NCBI RefSeq assembly: GCF_036785885.1
Contig: NC_092312.1
Coordinates: 21,284,001 to 21,348,000 of the forward strand
Direction of reading: 5' to 3'
Origin: Coffea arabica
Lineage: Eukaryota > Streptophyta > Magnoliopsida > Gentianales > Rubiaceae
DNA: 64,000 nucleotides
The translations under genes and the position numbers were made by a program. This document shows, one piece after another, positions 37,001-48,536 of the stretch; within the stretch, counting starts at the first letter, position 1, and each line of letters begins with the position of its first letter. The notes below the pieces were generated by a model that saw only the letters and a program-made list of their open reading frames with translations, had not been told where the DNA came from and did not search any database.

Positions 37001-39306
37001 TAAATTTGTACAATTGTAGAGAGGGTTTTTAGCAGAGGCTCTCTCAATGACTTCCAAACATTTCATTATTTTTTCTAGATTTTTGTATTTATTTTAATAC
37101 ATAAAATCTAATTAAAAATTTTAAAATAGTGGGTTATAACTAATCCTATCACTAGTCAAATTTAAAATTTAAAATTTTTCCACTATTTCCTTCATAAACC
37201 GTTTATAGTTTGTTGTTTATACTTTAAGTCCTTTTTACTTCTTAATTAAATAAAATACATTTGTCAGGCCAAAATTCTTAGGGATAATTGATTTAGTCTC
37301 ATTTTAAAATCATTCACCCTATTATATCTTTATCACTTTAGCACTTTTTATTCCTTCATTAAAGAGGATTAATTTATCTAGCCAAATCCTCGAGATAATG
37401 CGACTAGTCTTATTTTTTAGTTATTTACCCAATTATTTTTTATCGCTTTCCTTCTGAGTACAATAATCATTCATCAACATCTTCTAATGATATACTCAAT
37501 TACTCTTATTTTTTAATAATTTATGTTACAATTACTAAATCAATTTTCTTGCAGTCTTAAACTTATCCTTTTTCTTTTGTATTCATCAAGCTTAGGGCAC
37601 TTTAATAGGTTTCCTTTTTATAATTTTTATGTTGGATTTTATTCAGTAGGTTTGTTTTTTTAAAGTTTTAAAATTTGAGTGTTGAAATTATACTCTAACA
37701 TTAAATTGGAGTATGTAAATAACAATTATGACATTTTATTTGCACTTAGAATAAACTCGATATTAATATCGCGCAAGCAACTAGATGACTTTTCATTTAG
37801 CACATGTACACCAAAAAGTGCATGTAAAGAAAAATTTATTTATGAATTTTAAATTAAGGTGTATCTAGAAGGTTGCTTTTGGTGGTATTTTAGCAAAATT
37901 TTGATAAAATGGTTATATTTCACCAAATTTACATATGAAAGTTTACTTTTTCTTAATGATTGCAATTCTTGCTTTTTATTTGATTAAAAACACTTAAAAA
38001 TGAGGCAGCAAGTGCAAAAAATAATTATAACTTTTTATATGTCCAAAAAAACTTAAAAAGTGAGATGAAGAATCATAAATAGTGAAAGGATTAGAAAGAT
38101 AGGACTGTAGGGTTAGAGAAGGGAAAGATTAGGGGAGAGTTATCAAATTAGATGATTCATATGAGTTTGGGCAAGTTATAATTAGGTTAATCTATATATT
38201 CCTACTTAGTTAATGGTTCAAAATAGACGAATCGTCAATGAATATAGTTTTATATGAGTTTGGATTATTCAATCACCAATTCACGGCCCACTACTAAATT
38301 TTATTTACTTTTTCATCCACATTTTGTTTAGCAACAAAATAGTAAATCATATCAACATATCAAGTTAATAAATCAATTTTTACCTAAAGAAAGAGAAAAA
38401 AAACAAAAAAAAAGTACTTAGAGGAGCCTAAAATGGTCATCATAGTGAGTTTCAAATTTTTGTCACTTTACGACAATCTAAAAATAATTTAGGTATTAAT
38501 GCAAACAATCAATTAACATTCACGAAATTTATTAAGCTTTTATGAAAGGAATGGAGGAAGTAAGATAAATTTTAAAAAATAAAATAATAGAAATTAAAGA
38601 AGAGAAAAAACGATGAATACATCTTTGCAAGATTTAGAATATAATTATTAGAGTAATTTAGATTTACCCACTAATGATTGAGTTTGAATCTACGTCTAAT
38701 TTAATTAAGTCATAAAAATTGGGTAGGATATGAAGGAGCGAAAAAAGGTTGTAGGGATGCGAGAAAGTTAGATTCAAAAAGTAAAAAAGAATAGTACTCC
38801 CTCCGTCCCACTTTGATAGTCTTGTTTTTCTTTTTCGTCTGTCCCAAATTGTAGTCCACTTTCCCATTAAGAAATGTAGTAATCTTTCAAATTGTCTAAA
38901 ATACCCTTATTAAATATCTTGTTATTAATACATTGTTATTAAATACTAACCCACTACATTGAATACATTGAGCTTTTCCAATACTAACCCATTAGCTGTA
39001 ATTGATATTAATTGGTACTCTTCGTGATTAGCATAAGGGTATTTTAGGAAATTATTAATCTAAATTTATGTTTCCAACCAAATTAATTACACTTTCTTAA
39101 TCTGTGTGAAAAAAAACCAAGACTAACAAAACGGGACGGAGGGAGTAGTTGACAGTATGGGGAATATCGAGGAGATAGGAGGTTGGGAGGTGGAAAAAGT
39201 GGCACGAAGGGAGAGAATATGAAAGAAATGGATAATAATGTTGTATTTGGCTATATTTTCCCCCTCTCCTATAAAATCCGGTGCATTGCATGGGTCAAAA
39301 TACTAG
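37001..39306 (+). mobile_element. AT-rich region ending in a Helitron-type 3' terminus
   Basis: The stretch is strongly AT-rich and ends CCGGTGCATTGCATGGG, then TCAAAATACTAG, then T. This fits a short GC hairpin (imperfect) followed by CTAG and an insertion before T, as in plant Helitron 3' ends. The 5' TC end was not located, so the left boundary is arbitrary. A Stowaway-like MITE is nested at 38797-39145. No Rep/helicase coding is seen, so it is non-autonomous or decayed. Confidence 0.5.
38797..39145. mobile_element. Stowaway-like MITE, copy 2
   Basis: Ends CTCCCTCCGTCCCACTTTGA and AACGGGACGGAGGGAG are flanked by TA on both sides. It shares TCTGTCCCAAATTGTAGTCC and AGGGTATTTTAGGAAA with the copies at 16.7 and 41.6 kb. 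Length 349 bp. Confidence 0.92.
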
Positions 39307-41581
39307 TTTGAGTGTAAGCTTGAATTTATCAATTCACATAATCAAAGTTGGCAGTTATATCAAACTGTACAAGTTTACACTAAATATCGTAAGAATTACA
39401 CGAGCTAATTTGAATTAGAAAAAACTCAACTTCTGATAAGTATGTGGGGATTGCCCGTTTGAGCAGTTTTCAAGATTGTAAAATCTTTTACTACATTAAT
39501 CATCAGGCTAAAATTTTAAATGTTTGATTCGAAAATTAAATTTAGCATCATGAGAGTTGTTAGACTGGTGCACATGAGGATGTTTTCTTGATACAGACGC
39601 TAAATCTTGAATTGTAGACGCAGCTTGAGAGTTTGGCGACCAACCACAGCATTATCTAACCTTTTCCCAAATTCCGGGGTGGGTTTAGTTTAACTCAAAT
39701 CAATTCATTGGTCATCACCAAAAGATACAACTGATTTGATGCAGAAAGTCCAAGATTTGAAGAGAAGGATTGAAAATTGGAGCGGTAGGCTTTGCTAAAA
39801 GTCAGACATTACCACTTCAAAAACTTTTGCTAACTGTTGAAGTCATCATACTTGTGCTGTTACTTGTACACATTAGTTCATCATAGGTCACCCAACTAAA
39901 ACGCCCAAGGAGGCATACTTTTGTTAAACTTATTATGTACATTCGCATAAGGATGTCTGATCAGGCGAAAAGAAAAAGGCTCATGCTTTCTAGAGCCTTG
40001 CATAAATGTAAAATCAAATGCAATGGAAATGTAAATCGTTCACTATTCTCTGACTGTGAAGTTTAACGGAAAAACTAACAGTTTTAAATAATGGAGAGAT
40101 GGCCCGAACAGTCGCTAAATCACAATATCGCTAAAGAATAATGGTGGAGCCATGAGGTAATTGAGATGCATGCAGCGCTGCAAGAGCTGAATTGTTGTGC
40201 GTGGTCTCTTCTTGATCAAGGAAATGGTGGTGTTTTATAAGCTACAATTTGGCTAGGAGAAAGGTGTATGATTACATAAAATAAATGGAAGTCATAAAGC
40301 TGGGGAACTTTATTAGAGGATTATTATTGTTGTGAGAAAGTCCACGCCTGAGAATGGCTACATACGACAAAAGAAAGAGATTGGTAGAGAAGGGGGGAAA
40401 ATCCTTCAACAGGGAAAGCGAAATGTCGACAGTTTTTGTATCGAGTGCCTAACTGCCGACCCTTTGCCTTTTTGACATATTCCTTCTTCTTTGCTTAGAT
40501 ATAAATACTAATTAAGACGTGGAATTTACACACGCATAGAAATGGAAATATGGATAGGGTTTAGTGGGGTTTGTCGACACACGAAATTCTCATCGGCTGA
40601 ACCTTTTCCCGCTTCTTAGGATCAAATGAAATTAAATTACATCCTAATGATATTTGGCTAATTAGCCATCTTTGGTGCCAAGGCATCATATCCTAGGAGG
40701 CAATGGCCACCCTTCTTCTAACTCCCATAGCTTAACTTGGTCCAAATTTGGTGGAGACCCCATTATTCAACTCCTGCAGTTAAGATCCAAAGAAACTCAT
40801 GCATTTGGATTTTTGTTCTCTGATTTGAGATCACAGTGAATAATAAATCAATTATGAAATGGATCGATTAGTGATTTTACAACACCATTTTGTCTGATCA
40901 AGTTAATTAGGCATTCGGTAACACCATTTTGAAATTTCTTGTGTTTTTTGGTTATGTGCATAACTAAAAAATTTATTATATCTGTTAAATTACATATTTA
41001 TCATTTCTGGTGCATATTTAATCTGTTATTGGGGCAGTAATATAGATCAAATTGTGCTGGACGATTTTCAATAATCCGTTAATGAAATTTACTTTTGATA
41101 TATTAAAAAAATAAGTATAATATGCGTGGCCTCAAAATGCCAACGAAAACTGTGATACGCTACCGTCATTTGGTGCGTGCTTAAAGCTTATATTTGCTTT
41201 CTAAGCTTTAAAAAAATTGCAAAAAAAAAAGACAAAATCATGCAAAATTGTGGAAGTGATAGTCATTCAAGACCTACGTTGAGCTATTTCACCGGTCATT
41301 TGTACGATTACCTTTCTTGCTTTTGTACCAAATATGAAAATTACAAGGTAAGTTGTCAGCCTTTTTATTGTTCTTGTTTGTGATTATGAATATTAGTGAG
41401 CATGATGTTTTTTAAAGGTGTTACCACATGTTAAGCAATAGTCCTTTTGCTGTTTTCACTCTTAGAAAATGTTAAGCAGAATCTACACCATTAAGCAGGA
41501 ATTTGCAAAATATCCACTACCGACTAAAATAATTTGCCTAAAAGAAAAAATAAATAGAATTTAGCAGTAAATTTTCTTATA
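39307..41581. other. Intergenic, no gene seen
   Basis: Nothing coding is recognised. The 41177-41383 frame is poly-A-disrupted and has no domain. No transposon ends were identified in this stretch. Confidence 0.5.
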
Positions 41582-42057
41582 CTCCCTCCGTCCTGCTTTG
41601 ATAGTCCAGTTTTTCTTTTTCGTCTGTCCCAATTTGTAGTCCACTTTCCAATTGAAGAATGTAGTTATCTTTTAATTTCTCTAAAATACCCTTCTTCAAT
41701 GTAAGTTGTTAGTAGTATAAACTACCTTATTCAATATAGATTGTTAACCTACCTCATTTAATACATTTAAATTTTCCAAAACATATTATTGATATATGAA
41801 AAGTTAGCTTTGTTATTCTTTCAAGCCAAAATGTGAAATAATGTAAAATGAGGATTGATTCTTTCTTGATCATCAATTCAAGTTCCCATAAACCATCAGT
41901 TCAAGCTTCCATGAATAATTAATATAAAGTTGTACTCTATTTAATATAAGGGTATTTTAGGAAAATAGCAACTAAATTTATTGTTCCAACAAAGTTAACT
42001 ACTTTTTCTTAAACTGTGTGAAAAAATACTAGGACTATCAAAATGGGACAGAGAGAG
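41582..42057. mobile_element. Stowaway-like MITE, copy 3 (enlarged)
   Basis: The left end CTCCCTCCGTCCTGCTTTGA and right end AAAATGGGACAGAGAGAG are flanked by TA. It is 476 bp, about 130-150 bp longer than the other two, because of extra interior sequence (around 41740-41920). The terminal repeats carry more substitutions, so it is the oldest-looking copy. Confidence 0.9.
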
Positions 42058-42154
42058 TATAAAATTTTAGCAAATGCAATTTCTTAATTATATCTTGAGA
42101 ATATTAACGTACTACAGAAGTTCATGAACCACCTAATAAACCAAAGTAATTTTA

Positions 42155-42544
42155 GGGCCATTTGGAGTTGCGGTAACTTATTGAAAAGTATTTTTTCAAT
42201 AGAGTTTTTAATAAAAGTACTTATTAAGTGTTTAAGTACTTTTAAGTATACTGTTTGGAGATATAGTTCAACAAGTACTTATTGTATTGCATAATATGTG
42301 ATTTAAAAAATTGTAAATGTATTTATCTCTTTATTTAGTTTATTATATAGGATAAAATGATTAAATTTAGTATTTTATTTTTTAAATTACAAAAGGTGCT
42401 CTAAAAGCACCAAATTTGAACTTTTACTAAGAGCGTTTTAATATCAAAAACTCTACTTTTAATTTTATGGAATGATGTTCATCAAATGACTTAAAAGTAC
42501 TTTTAATACCTAAAAATACATTTTTACTAACCAAACAGGACCTT
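42155..42544. mobile_element. hAT-like MITE
   Basis: It begins GGGCCATTTGGAGTTGCGG and ends CTAACCAAACAGGACC, whose reverse complement begins GGTCCTGTTTGGTTAG. Flanks TAATTTTA and TTAATTGA could be a decayed 8-bp target duplication. The interior has several inverted AAGTACTT words. Confidence 0.65.
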
Positions 42545-42814
42545 AATTGAAGATGAACTTGACCAGACCAGCATGGTGACTGGCCATCAACCCGACATAT
42601 CTAGTACAAAGTTGAGTTATAATGGATTTCTTGTTTTGGTGCTAAAAAAGGGCTCGATTTGTTTTTTTTTTTTTTTGTGTGTCCCGCAGGGAGTGGACCC
42701 CGCAGACTATTCACCACCCTCAGCAACTTGCTGGCAGCACGTATCATTGTATATATCAAATATACACGAATTTTGTTGTTGGTTAAAAAAAAAAAAAAGA
42801 AAGAAAATCTTAGA

Positions 42815-42947
42815 GACCGTTTGGACTGTTATTTTCTGAAGTTTTTTTTTTTTTTTTAAATTCTGTAACAATTTGATGTATGTACAATAACAAAGTAATT
42901 AAAAAATATAAAACTTTTTCTTAAAAAAAAAAATGGCAATCCAAATA
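42815..42947. mobile_element. Short hAT-like MITE of the 17.5-kb family
   Basis: Ends GACCGTTTGGACTGTTATTT and AATGGCAATCCAAATA are inverted and match the ends of the 19.17-kb copy. Poly-T and poly-A tracts lie inside. Confidence 0.6.
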
Positions 42948-44450
42948 CATTAGGCTAATGGTTTCTGCAGGTAAAAGTGTCACTATACAAAAGATTATGG
43001 TCCTACATTTTAGCTTAATGGGATCCACTCTTAATTCAAAAGCCTTGTCTCCACTTGGTCTCCCATATTTGCCATTGTCCTCCTTCATCTCCTCCTCCCT
43101 CTCAATGGCGCGGTGGCTCTTAAAAAGAGAGTCAAGCTCTCTCTCTCACTAGCTCGAAAAGATTATTTGATCGTGCAGGTTTTAGGTTGGCATGCACTTT
43201 ACATACACTAGTAAAAACCTCCCCGATCCCCACCAGAAATGAAGAAAACCAAAAAGGAGAAAAACCCACTACTTTATTTTGTTTTCGCCGGCAAACCAAT
43301 CAGCAGTTGCCACTTAACACCAAGATGCTGGGAGCTGTATTCATATTGTTGTAAGGCAGAGCTTTCCAGTTACAAGCTAAGCTACAAAAGATTACCATTA
43401 GTTATAGTACTTTTTTTGATGATAGCTATATATCTACTTGAGAAAATTGAAAAGTTTGTCACCAAAATAGATAATTTTTCCTCGAAAATTCCTATGCAAT
43501 GGCTTCCAAATGAACACCTTTCTCCATTCTACCGGATGATAGTCTTTAATTTGTCCAAGTAGACATATATATAGAAGAAGTGACGGGGGGAGCAGAAAAA
43601 AATTTTTTTTTTTTTGTCAAAGCCTTTCGTAAGACTTTCGTGACTTTACAAATCTACTAAATTTCGAGTAAACCTCAAAAGCCGGCAACTCTTGAGGTTC
43701 CTCAGGAGCAGAATTGAGTAGGGTTAGCTTAGATAGCGACTTTGCTTCATTGCAAGCCTGCAGCATACGTGGGAGCGGAGCAAAGGAGGATGAGATCAAC
43801 ATATATATTACACATCGACCCATTGATCACTTAATTCTGTGTTTGATATTTTTGCACTGAATTTGTGCTCTGGAGAATTGTTAAATTAACTCATCATCCC
43901 TTAGACTACAAGGGATAAGAAGGGGACCAGTGTATAAATTTACCAATGGGCGGATCAGTGACAAGGTTCATTTCCATGCTTCATTAAGATGGAGAGCAAA
44001 AAGAAAAAGAAAATCTCAAGTGCGGCATACTTTTCTCTCTTGGTTGGTTGGTCGGTCGGTTAGTTTACCACAATGACACTAATATGTTCATGAGCACGTG
44101 AGATCCAGTTAGCAAATCTTATCCGGGTTAAAAGTGATACGTTCACAAGCCCGGGTTAAAATTACCTATCAGACATCCATTGAATTTAATCAAAAGGCTG
44201 CTCCATGATTTTGGCCATCACAGGAATTTTAAGTTCTTTGTCGGGTTGTGGGTCGTGGGAATAAATTCCTCGACTTGCAGTTCCGGTGCATTCTTCTGGT
44301 TCTTTGATTTCTGCGAGTCCATCCCTTCTCGATTCGATTGCGTAAGAGTAGAATAGGCACTCTAATTCCTACCCAAGAAAGAAAGAAAAAAAAAAAAGGT
44401 GCTCTAATGTAGTACATTTTTGGCCCAAGACTCCTTTAGACTCGCCTCTT
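42948..44450. other. Intergenic, no convincing gene
   Basis: A minus-strand frame at 43617-43823 reads like globular protein in part (SLSKLTLLNSAPEEPQELPA) but has no supported start, splice partner or homologue I recognise. A TTGG/TCGG simple repeat lies at about 44041-44060. Confidence 0.45.
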
Positions 44451-44538
44451 ATTCATTGGTATAGGAACAAGAGCAGGTACGATAACACTTGTGGATTCAT
44501 TGGTATAGGAACAAGAGCAGGTACGATAACACTTGTGG
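44451..44538 (+). repeat. Perfect 44-bp tandem duplication
   Basis: The unit starting ATTCATTGGTATAGGAAC and ending ACACTTGTGG occurs twice, at 44451-44494 and 44495-44538, without a mismatch. The second copy abuts the left end of the foldback element at 44537. Confidence 0.95.
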
Positions 44539-45459
44539 CCCGTTTGGAAGGTGAGTTTTTTGGGTGTTTATCTAAAATTTTACTCTAGATTACTATAAAA
44601 GTTGTAAGAATCCTAAAAATTTTTTTCTTTCTTTCTTTCTTTTTTTTTTCTTTCCTCTCTTCTTCTTCTCCCTCCCCAGCATCTCTGCCTCTGATGAAGA
44701 AGAACCAGCAGCCATGTTTCCAATTTTTTTTCCCTTTTTCTCTCCCCCTCTTCTCCCTCTCCCTCTCCTCCCCTTCCCCATCGCCCTCCGACGCCAGAGA
44801 ATTGCAGCCATGGATTTTTTATTTTTTATTTTACTTTTTCTCCCCCCTCTCCTCTCCCTTTCCCGCCACCCTCCCCCTCTCCCTAGTTGCGATCTGGTCG
44901 CCTAGCAGCCATCCTGCAATTTTTTTTCCTTTCTCTGCCCCTCTTCTCCCCTCCCCCTTGCCCTCCGACGCTAGAGCTTGCAGCCATGGATTTTTTTTTT
45001 GCTTTTTCTCTCCCCCTCTCCTCCTCTACCACCCCCCTCCCACTAGCTGCGATCTGGTCACGCGACGAGATCGCAAAGGGGGAGGTGCGATCTCATCGTG
45101 TGACCAGATCACAGATAGCAGGAGGGGGAGGGCGAGGGGAAGAGGGGAGGAGAGGAGGAAAGGGGGTGAGGCCGTGAGGGAGAGGGAGAGAAAAAAAAAA
45201 AAAAAGGAGGAAGGCCAGCATTGATTCCGTGCCGAAATAGGTGACCGGCGCCGAGAGCGGTGGTGGAGGTGGGGGCTGGCGACGGAGGACGTGGTGGGTT
45301 GAGTGAGGGAGGAAAAAGAAAAAAAGTTGAAGGGAAATTTTTTGTGTATTAGATAATTTTTAAGTGTGGAGGTTAAAAACTTTGATTTCTTTTGGGACTC
45401 TTGTAGTAAAAATTGTTAAAAAATTAGTAACATACAAACTTGGGGTTCGAAACAAGGCC
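44537..45459. mobile_element. Palindromic CT/GA-rich foldback element
   Basis: The outer ends GGCCCGTTTGGAA and TTCGAAACAAGGCC are inverted. The left half is pyrimidine-rich and the right half purine-rich. The centre is a hairpin: 45049-45074 pairs with 45087-45112 at 23 of 26 positions around a 12-base loop. Inside the left half a unit of about 179 bp (GCCCTCCGACGC…GCAGCCATGGATTTTT) is repeated at about 44781 and 44960. Long open frames here are low-complexity Ser/Pro/Phe or Arg/Gly/Glu and are not taken as genes. Superfamily unknown; long arms suggest a Mutator-like or foldback type. Confidence 0.7.
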
Positions 45460-45785
45460 ACAATTTTTTGCTGGATTAGAGCGTTAGAAGTGATTTAGTC
45501 CCTTTTGAATTCCCGACAAATATATACTCAAGTCTATATATATCCATGAGTTCCATTCCAACTCTTGCTGGTGTTATGGTAAAAGTAGAAGGTCTTATCC
45601 AGTTTCTGGGGCATTTTGGAAAACACGTAGACGAGAAAAATCAAGCAATCAACCAAGAAAAATCAAGGCAGCAACCAAGAGTTGACTACTTAGTAGTAAT
45701 ATAATATTATTTTTATTTAGCTCAAAGAAGTAGGCAGGGAAAATGGCTTTTGGGTTATACTACAACACTTTCTTCATCAGAATCA

Positions 45786-45787
<2 letters not shown>

Positions 45788-45841
<54 letters not shown>

Positions 45842-45848
45842 ATATATA
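45788..45848. repeat. (TA)n microsatellite
   Basis: An almost uninterrupted TA run of about 23 units is followed by TGTATG and a shorter TA run. Confidence 0.95.
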
Positions 45849-46206
45849 ATGCATCATGAACTGCTTTTGACCTCTCCCTTTTCATTCGTCAAACGGATTA
45901 GTTTATGGACTCAAAATCATAGCAGCACAAACTTCGGGAGTATAATAATGCTCATTCCTCACATTAAGTCTTCACTGCCGACTCTCTTTTGACTTTGGAT
46001 CAGCTGTCCTTTTTATACTTCATGCTTGAAGAACTTATTGCACACACAAGATAATGGAAATGAAAAAAGTTTTGCATCTTTTACACGATAACATTTGAAG
46101 AAATATCACTTGTCCAGAAATATTTGGACTAATTTTACTTTGAGCCCACTAACTTGTATAAAATTCTCATTTTTCGCCATAATATGTGTCTGCGCAGCAG
46201 ATTTGA

Positions 46207-46713
46207 AGGTAGGGATGACAACGGGACAGGGTCTAACATATCCCCCGCCCCTGTCCTACCCCCGCCCAGCCCCACTTTTCTTGTCGGTGCCTGTGGCGGG
46301 GGGGGGGGGGGGAAGTTTATAATTAATAAAAAAATAATTAGTAATTTAGTATAAATGTATAATTAGTAAAATGTATCTAATAGAATAAATATAGATTAGT
46401 AAAAATTGTAATTAGTAATTTAGTATAAATATATTAGTACAACTAATCAATAATTTGTATTAATACAAATATATAGTTATTAGTATACCTAATAATATTA
46501 ATTATATTACATATGCATAATTTGATATTCATAACTAATAATAATAAATATGTTATGTATACAATTAATATATATTATTTTATTTAAGCAGGGGATGGGG
46601 CGGGGGTATAGTCTCCCCTCTCCCGCCTCGTTTTTTAATAGGGGAAGCATTTTACCCGCTGCCTCAACCCATTGTTCGTTCCGCAGGTATCCGTCCCAAT
46701 TGCCATCTCTAGA
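46207..46713. mobile_element. MITE with inverted GGGATGACAACGGG-type ends
   Basis: It starts TAGGGATGACAACGGGACAG and ends CCGTCCCAATTGCCATCTCTA, which is the inverted counterpart. Subterminal parts are CCCCGCC-rich, including a G14-like run at about 46298. The centre is built of AATTAGTA/ATTAGTAT words. This terminal pattern is common in dispersed plant repeats. Confidence 0.7.
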
Positions 46714-48420
46714 TGAAGGAAACTTTATTTGTTTTTGCCCGCATTATAATATTGAGAAAAAAAAAGAGAAAAAGCTCACAAAGGAACAAAAGTTGATAAT
46801 AAGAGATATCTGCCCAAAAAATAATAATGTAAAGTGAAAAATGAGAATCTTATACAAGTCAGGGGTCCAAAGTAGAATTGATCAGAAATTTTAATGCATG
46901 TGATACAACAATAAACAATAATGTGAGCAACAATGACAGGGTGTTTTTCACTAAGGGCGGTGGGATTATTATGCTAATTCTTATGCAACTTTAATCTAAG
47001 TTAGGTCAATCATCATATACGTAAAATTATTACTTGCTAATGCACAACCACATAGTCAAAAAACAAAAAAGAACTTACAAGAAGGCCTAGAAAATAGACA
47101 CTAATGAGTAGAATTATTACTATTGGCCATGAAATAATCTAGTATATATTATCGCTATTGGCAAATGCAGAGAGCTCAGTGGAGCTACTGTTTCTGCATT
47201 CCTGGGGTGACCTCAGTGCCTAGGCACCATGCAAGGAATTGAACAGAGGAGAAGGCAAAGTAGTATAAAGCAACATCTAGCACTCGTCCAGTCCAATTTT
47301 GAAGGTCAAAATCCTTCAGGCCACTATTTTTTTTTTTTTTTGCTTCTTGCGGTCAAATACAGCAAACTGTCTTCATTAATTTCGGCCACAGATTATATTA
47401 ATTATATCAAAAGACATCTGTAGCCATGTGACCAGCCTATTATGTAATCAAATCTTTCTGCTGTCAACAAGTCAAACGAGCAACCAATTTTATTTTTTTT
47501 TCTTCATATTTTCCACGTTAGACTGATTAAAAAGTAAATAGTGCATTAATTATTAATTCATGGAGGACAAATTTTCAAATTTCTTTAAGAGAAACATTTA
47601 AATCAGAAAAGAATAGATTTGAAACTATTGGCTTTTAGCTTCATAAGTCCTTTTCATACCATATCACTGAGTGTGGATTATCAATTATGTGTCTCTTTAG
47701 AAACTCATGCTACAGTCATAAAATTCGCTCACGGACGTGTCACCACCAAGTTGAGAAAGCGATTTTTTCTATAAAAATTATTGAAATGACTGATCATTAA
47801 GTGGAATAAGGTTATATATATATATATGGGAATTTTATTTTGGGTGCTTGGAAAATTATTGACTACATTAAAAGGACTAGAATTAGATGGTTACTAGGCA
47901 TTTTTAATAAAATTAGAATTAGACGGTTGCTACAATAAAAGGATTAAAAGAATTTTAGTAATTAATAAAGTAACTAGGCATTTTTGCAGTTGCTTTTTTC
48001 ACTAAGATGCGTACGTAGTTACTCAACAGTAGACAGTTACACTTCCTAACCCCGGGTCTTGACTCCGCCACGACACAAAGGATAGTGATAAGACTAAGGA
48101 ATGCAATAGCAATTGTTGAATTATAGGAAAAAGCAAAAAAGAATTTAATTATAAGAAAAAGGGAAAGAGGTCGGAGTGGGGGGATTGGTTGCTAAGAAGC
48201 TCTCAAGGCTGCTGTGTGGACTCCGTGGCCACAATAGCCAATAGGGACTTGAAGAGTTGTATAAATAAGCTATACATCTGCCTGTCTCTTTGTATAATCT
48301 ATAGCAAGATAAATAGCTCCTTCACGCCTCTTCTGATGTGTATGTGCTCACACAAAACTAGTGAAGGAAGTTTTTAGAGGGATTCAGTTATAGAAAAAGA
48401 ACCAAGTAGTAAGAAATATT
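46714..48420. other. Intergenic, distal upstream of the transporter gene
   Basis: No gene is recognised. It includes a TA run near 47814-47827 and AT-rich sequence. Parts may be regulatory for the transporter gene. Confidence 0.5.
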
Positions 48421-48431
48421 ATACTCCTAGA

Positions 48432-48536
48432 TATATATAAAACAAAACAAAACAAAACAAAAAAAAACTCCTAGATAACAGAGAGGGAAGTGAAGGAACA
48501 ATAAGCTAGCCCAGAAAAGAACTAGGGAGAAAGTTG
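48432..48536 (+). promoter_or_regulatory. TATA box and short leader of the NPF gene
   Basis: TATATATAAAAC at 48432 is a good TATA box, followed by a repeated AAAAC tract. A start near 48465 would give a leader of about 70 nt with no AUG before the coding ATG at 48537. Confidence 0.6.

Noticed and set aside
43617-43823. Minus-strand frame with a globular-looking stretch
   Set aside because: Could be a gene fragment, but no start context, partner exon or known family supports it.
44694-45224. 176-codon plus-strand frame and overlapping frames
   Set aside because: Low-complexity Ser/Pro/Phe then Arg/Gly/Glu translation of the CT/GA-rich foldback element.
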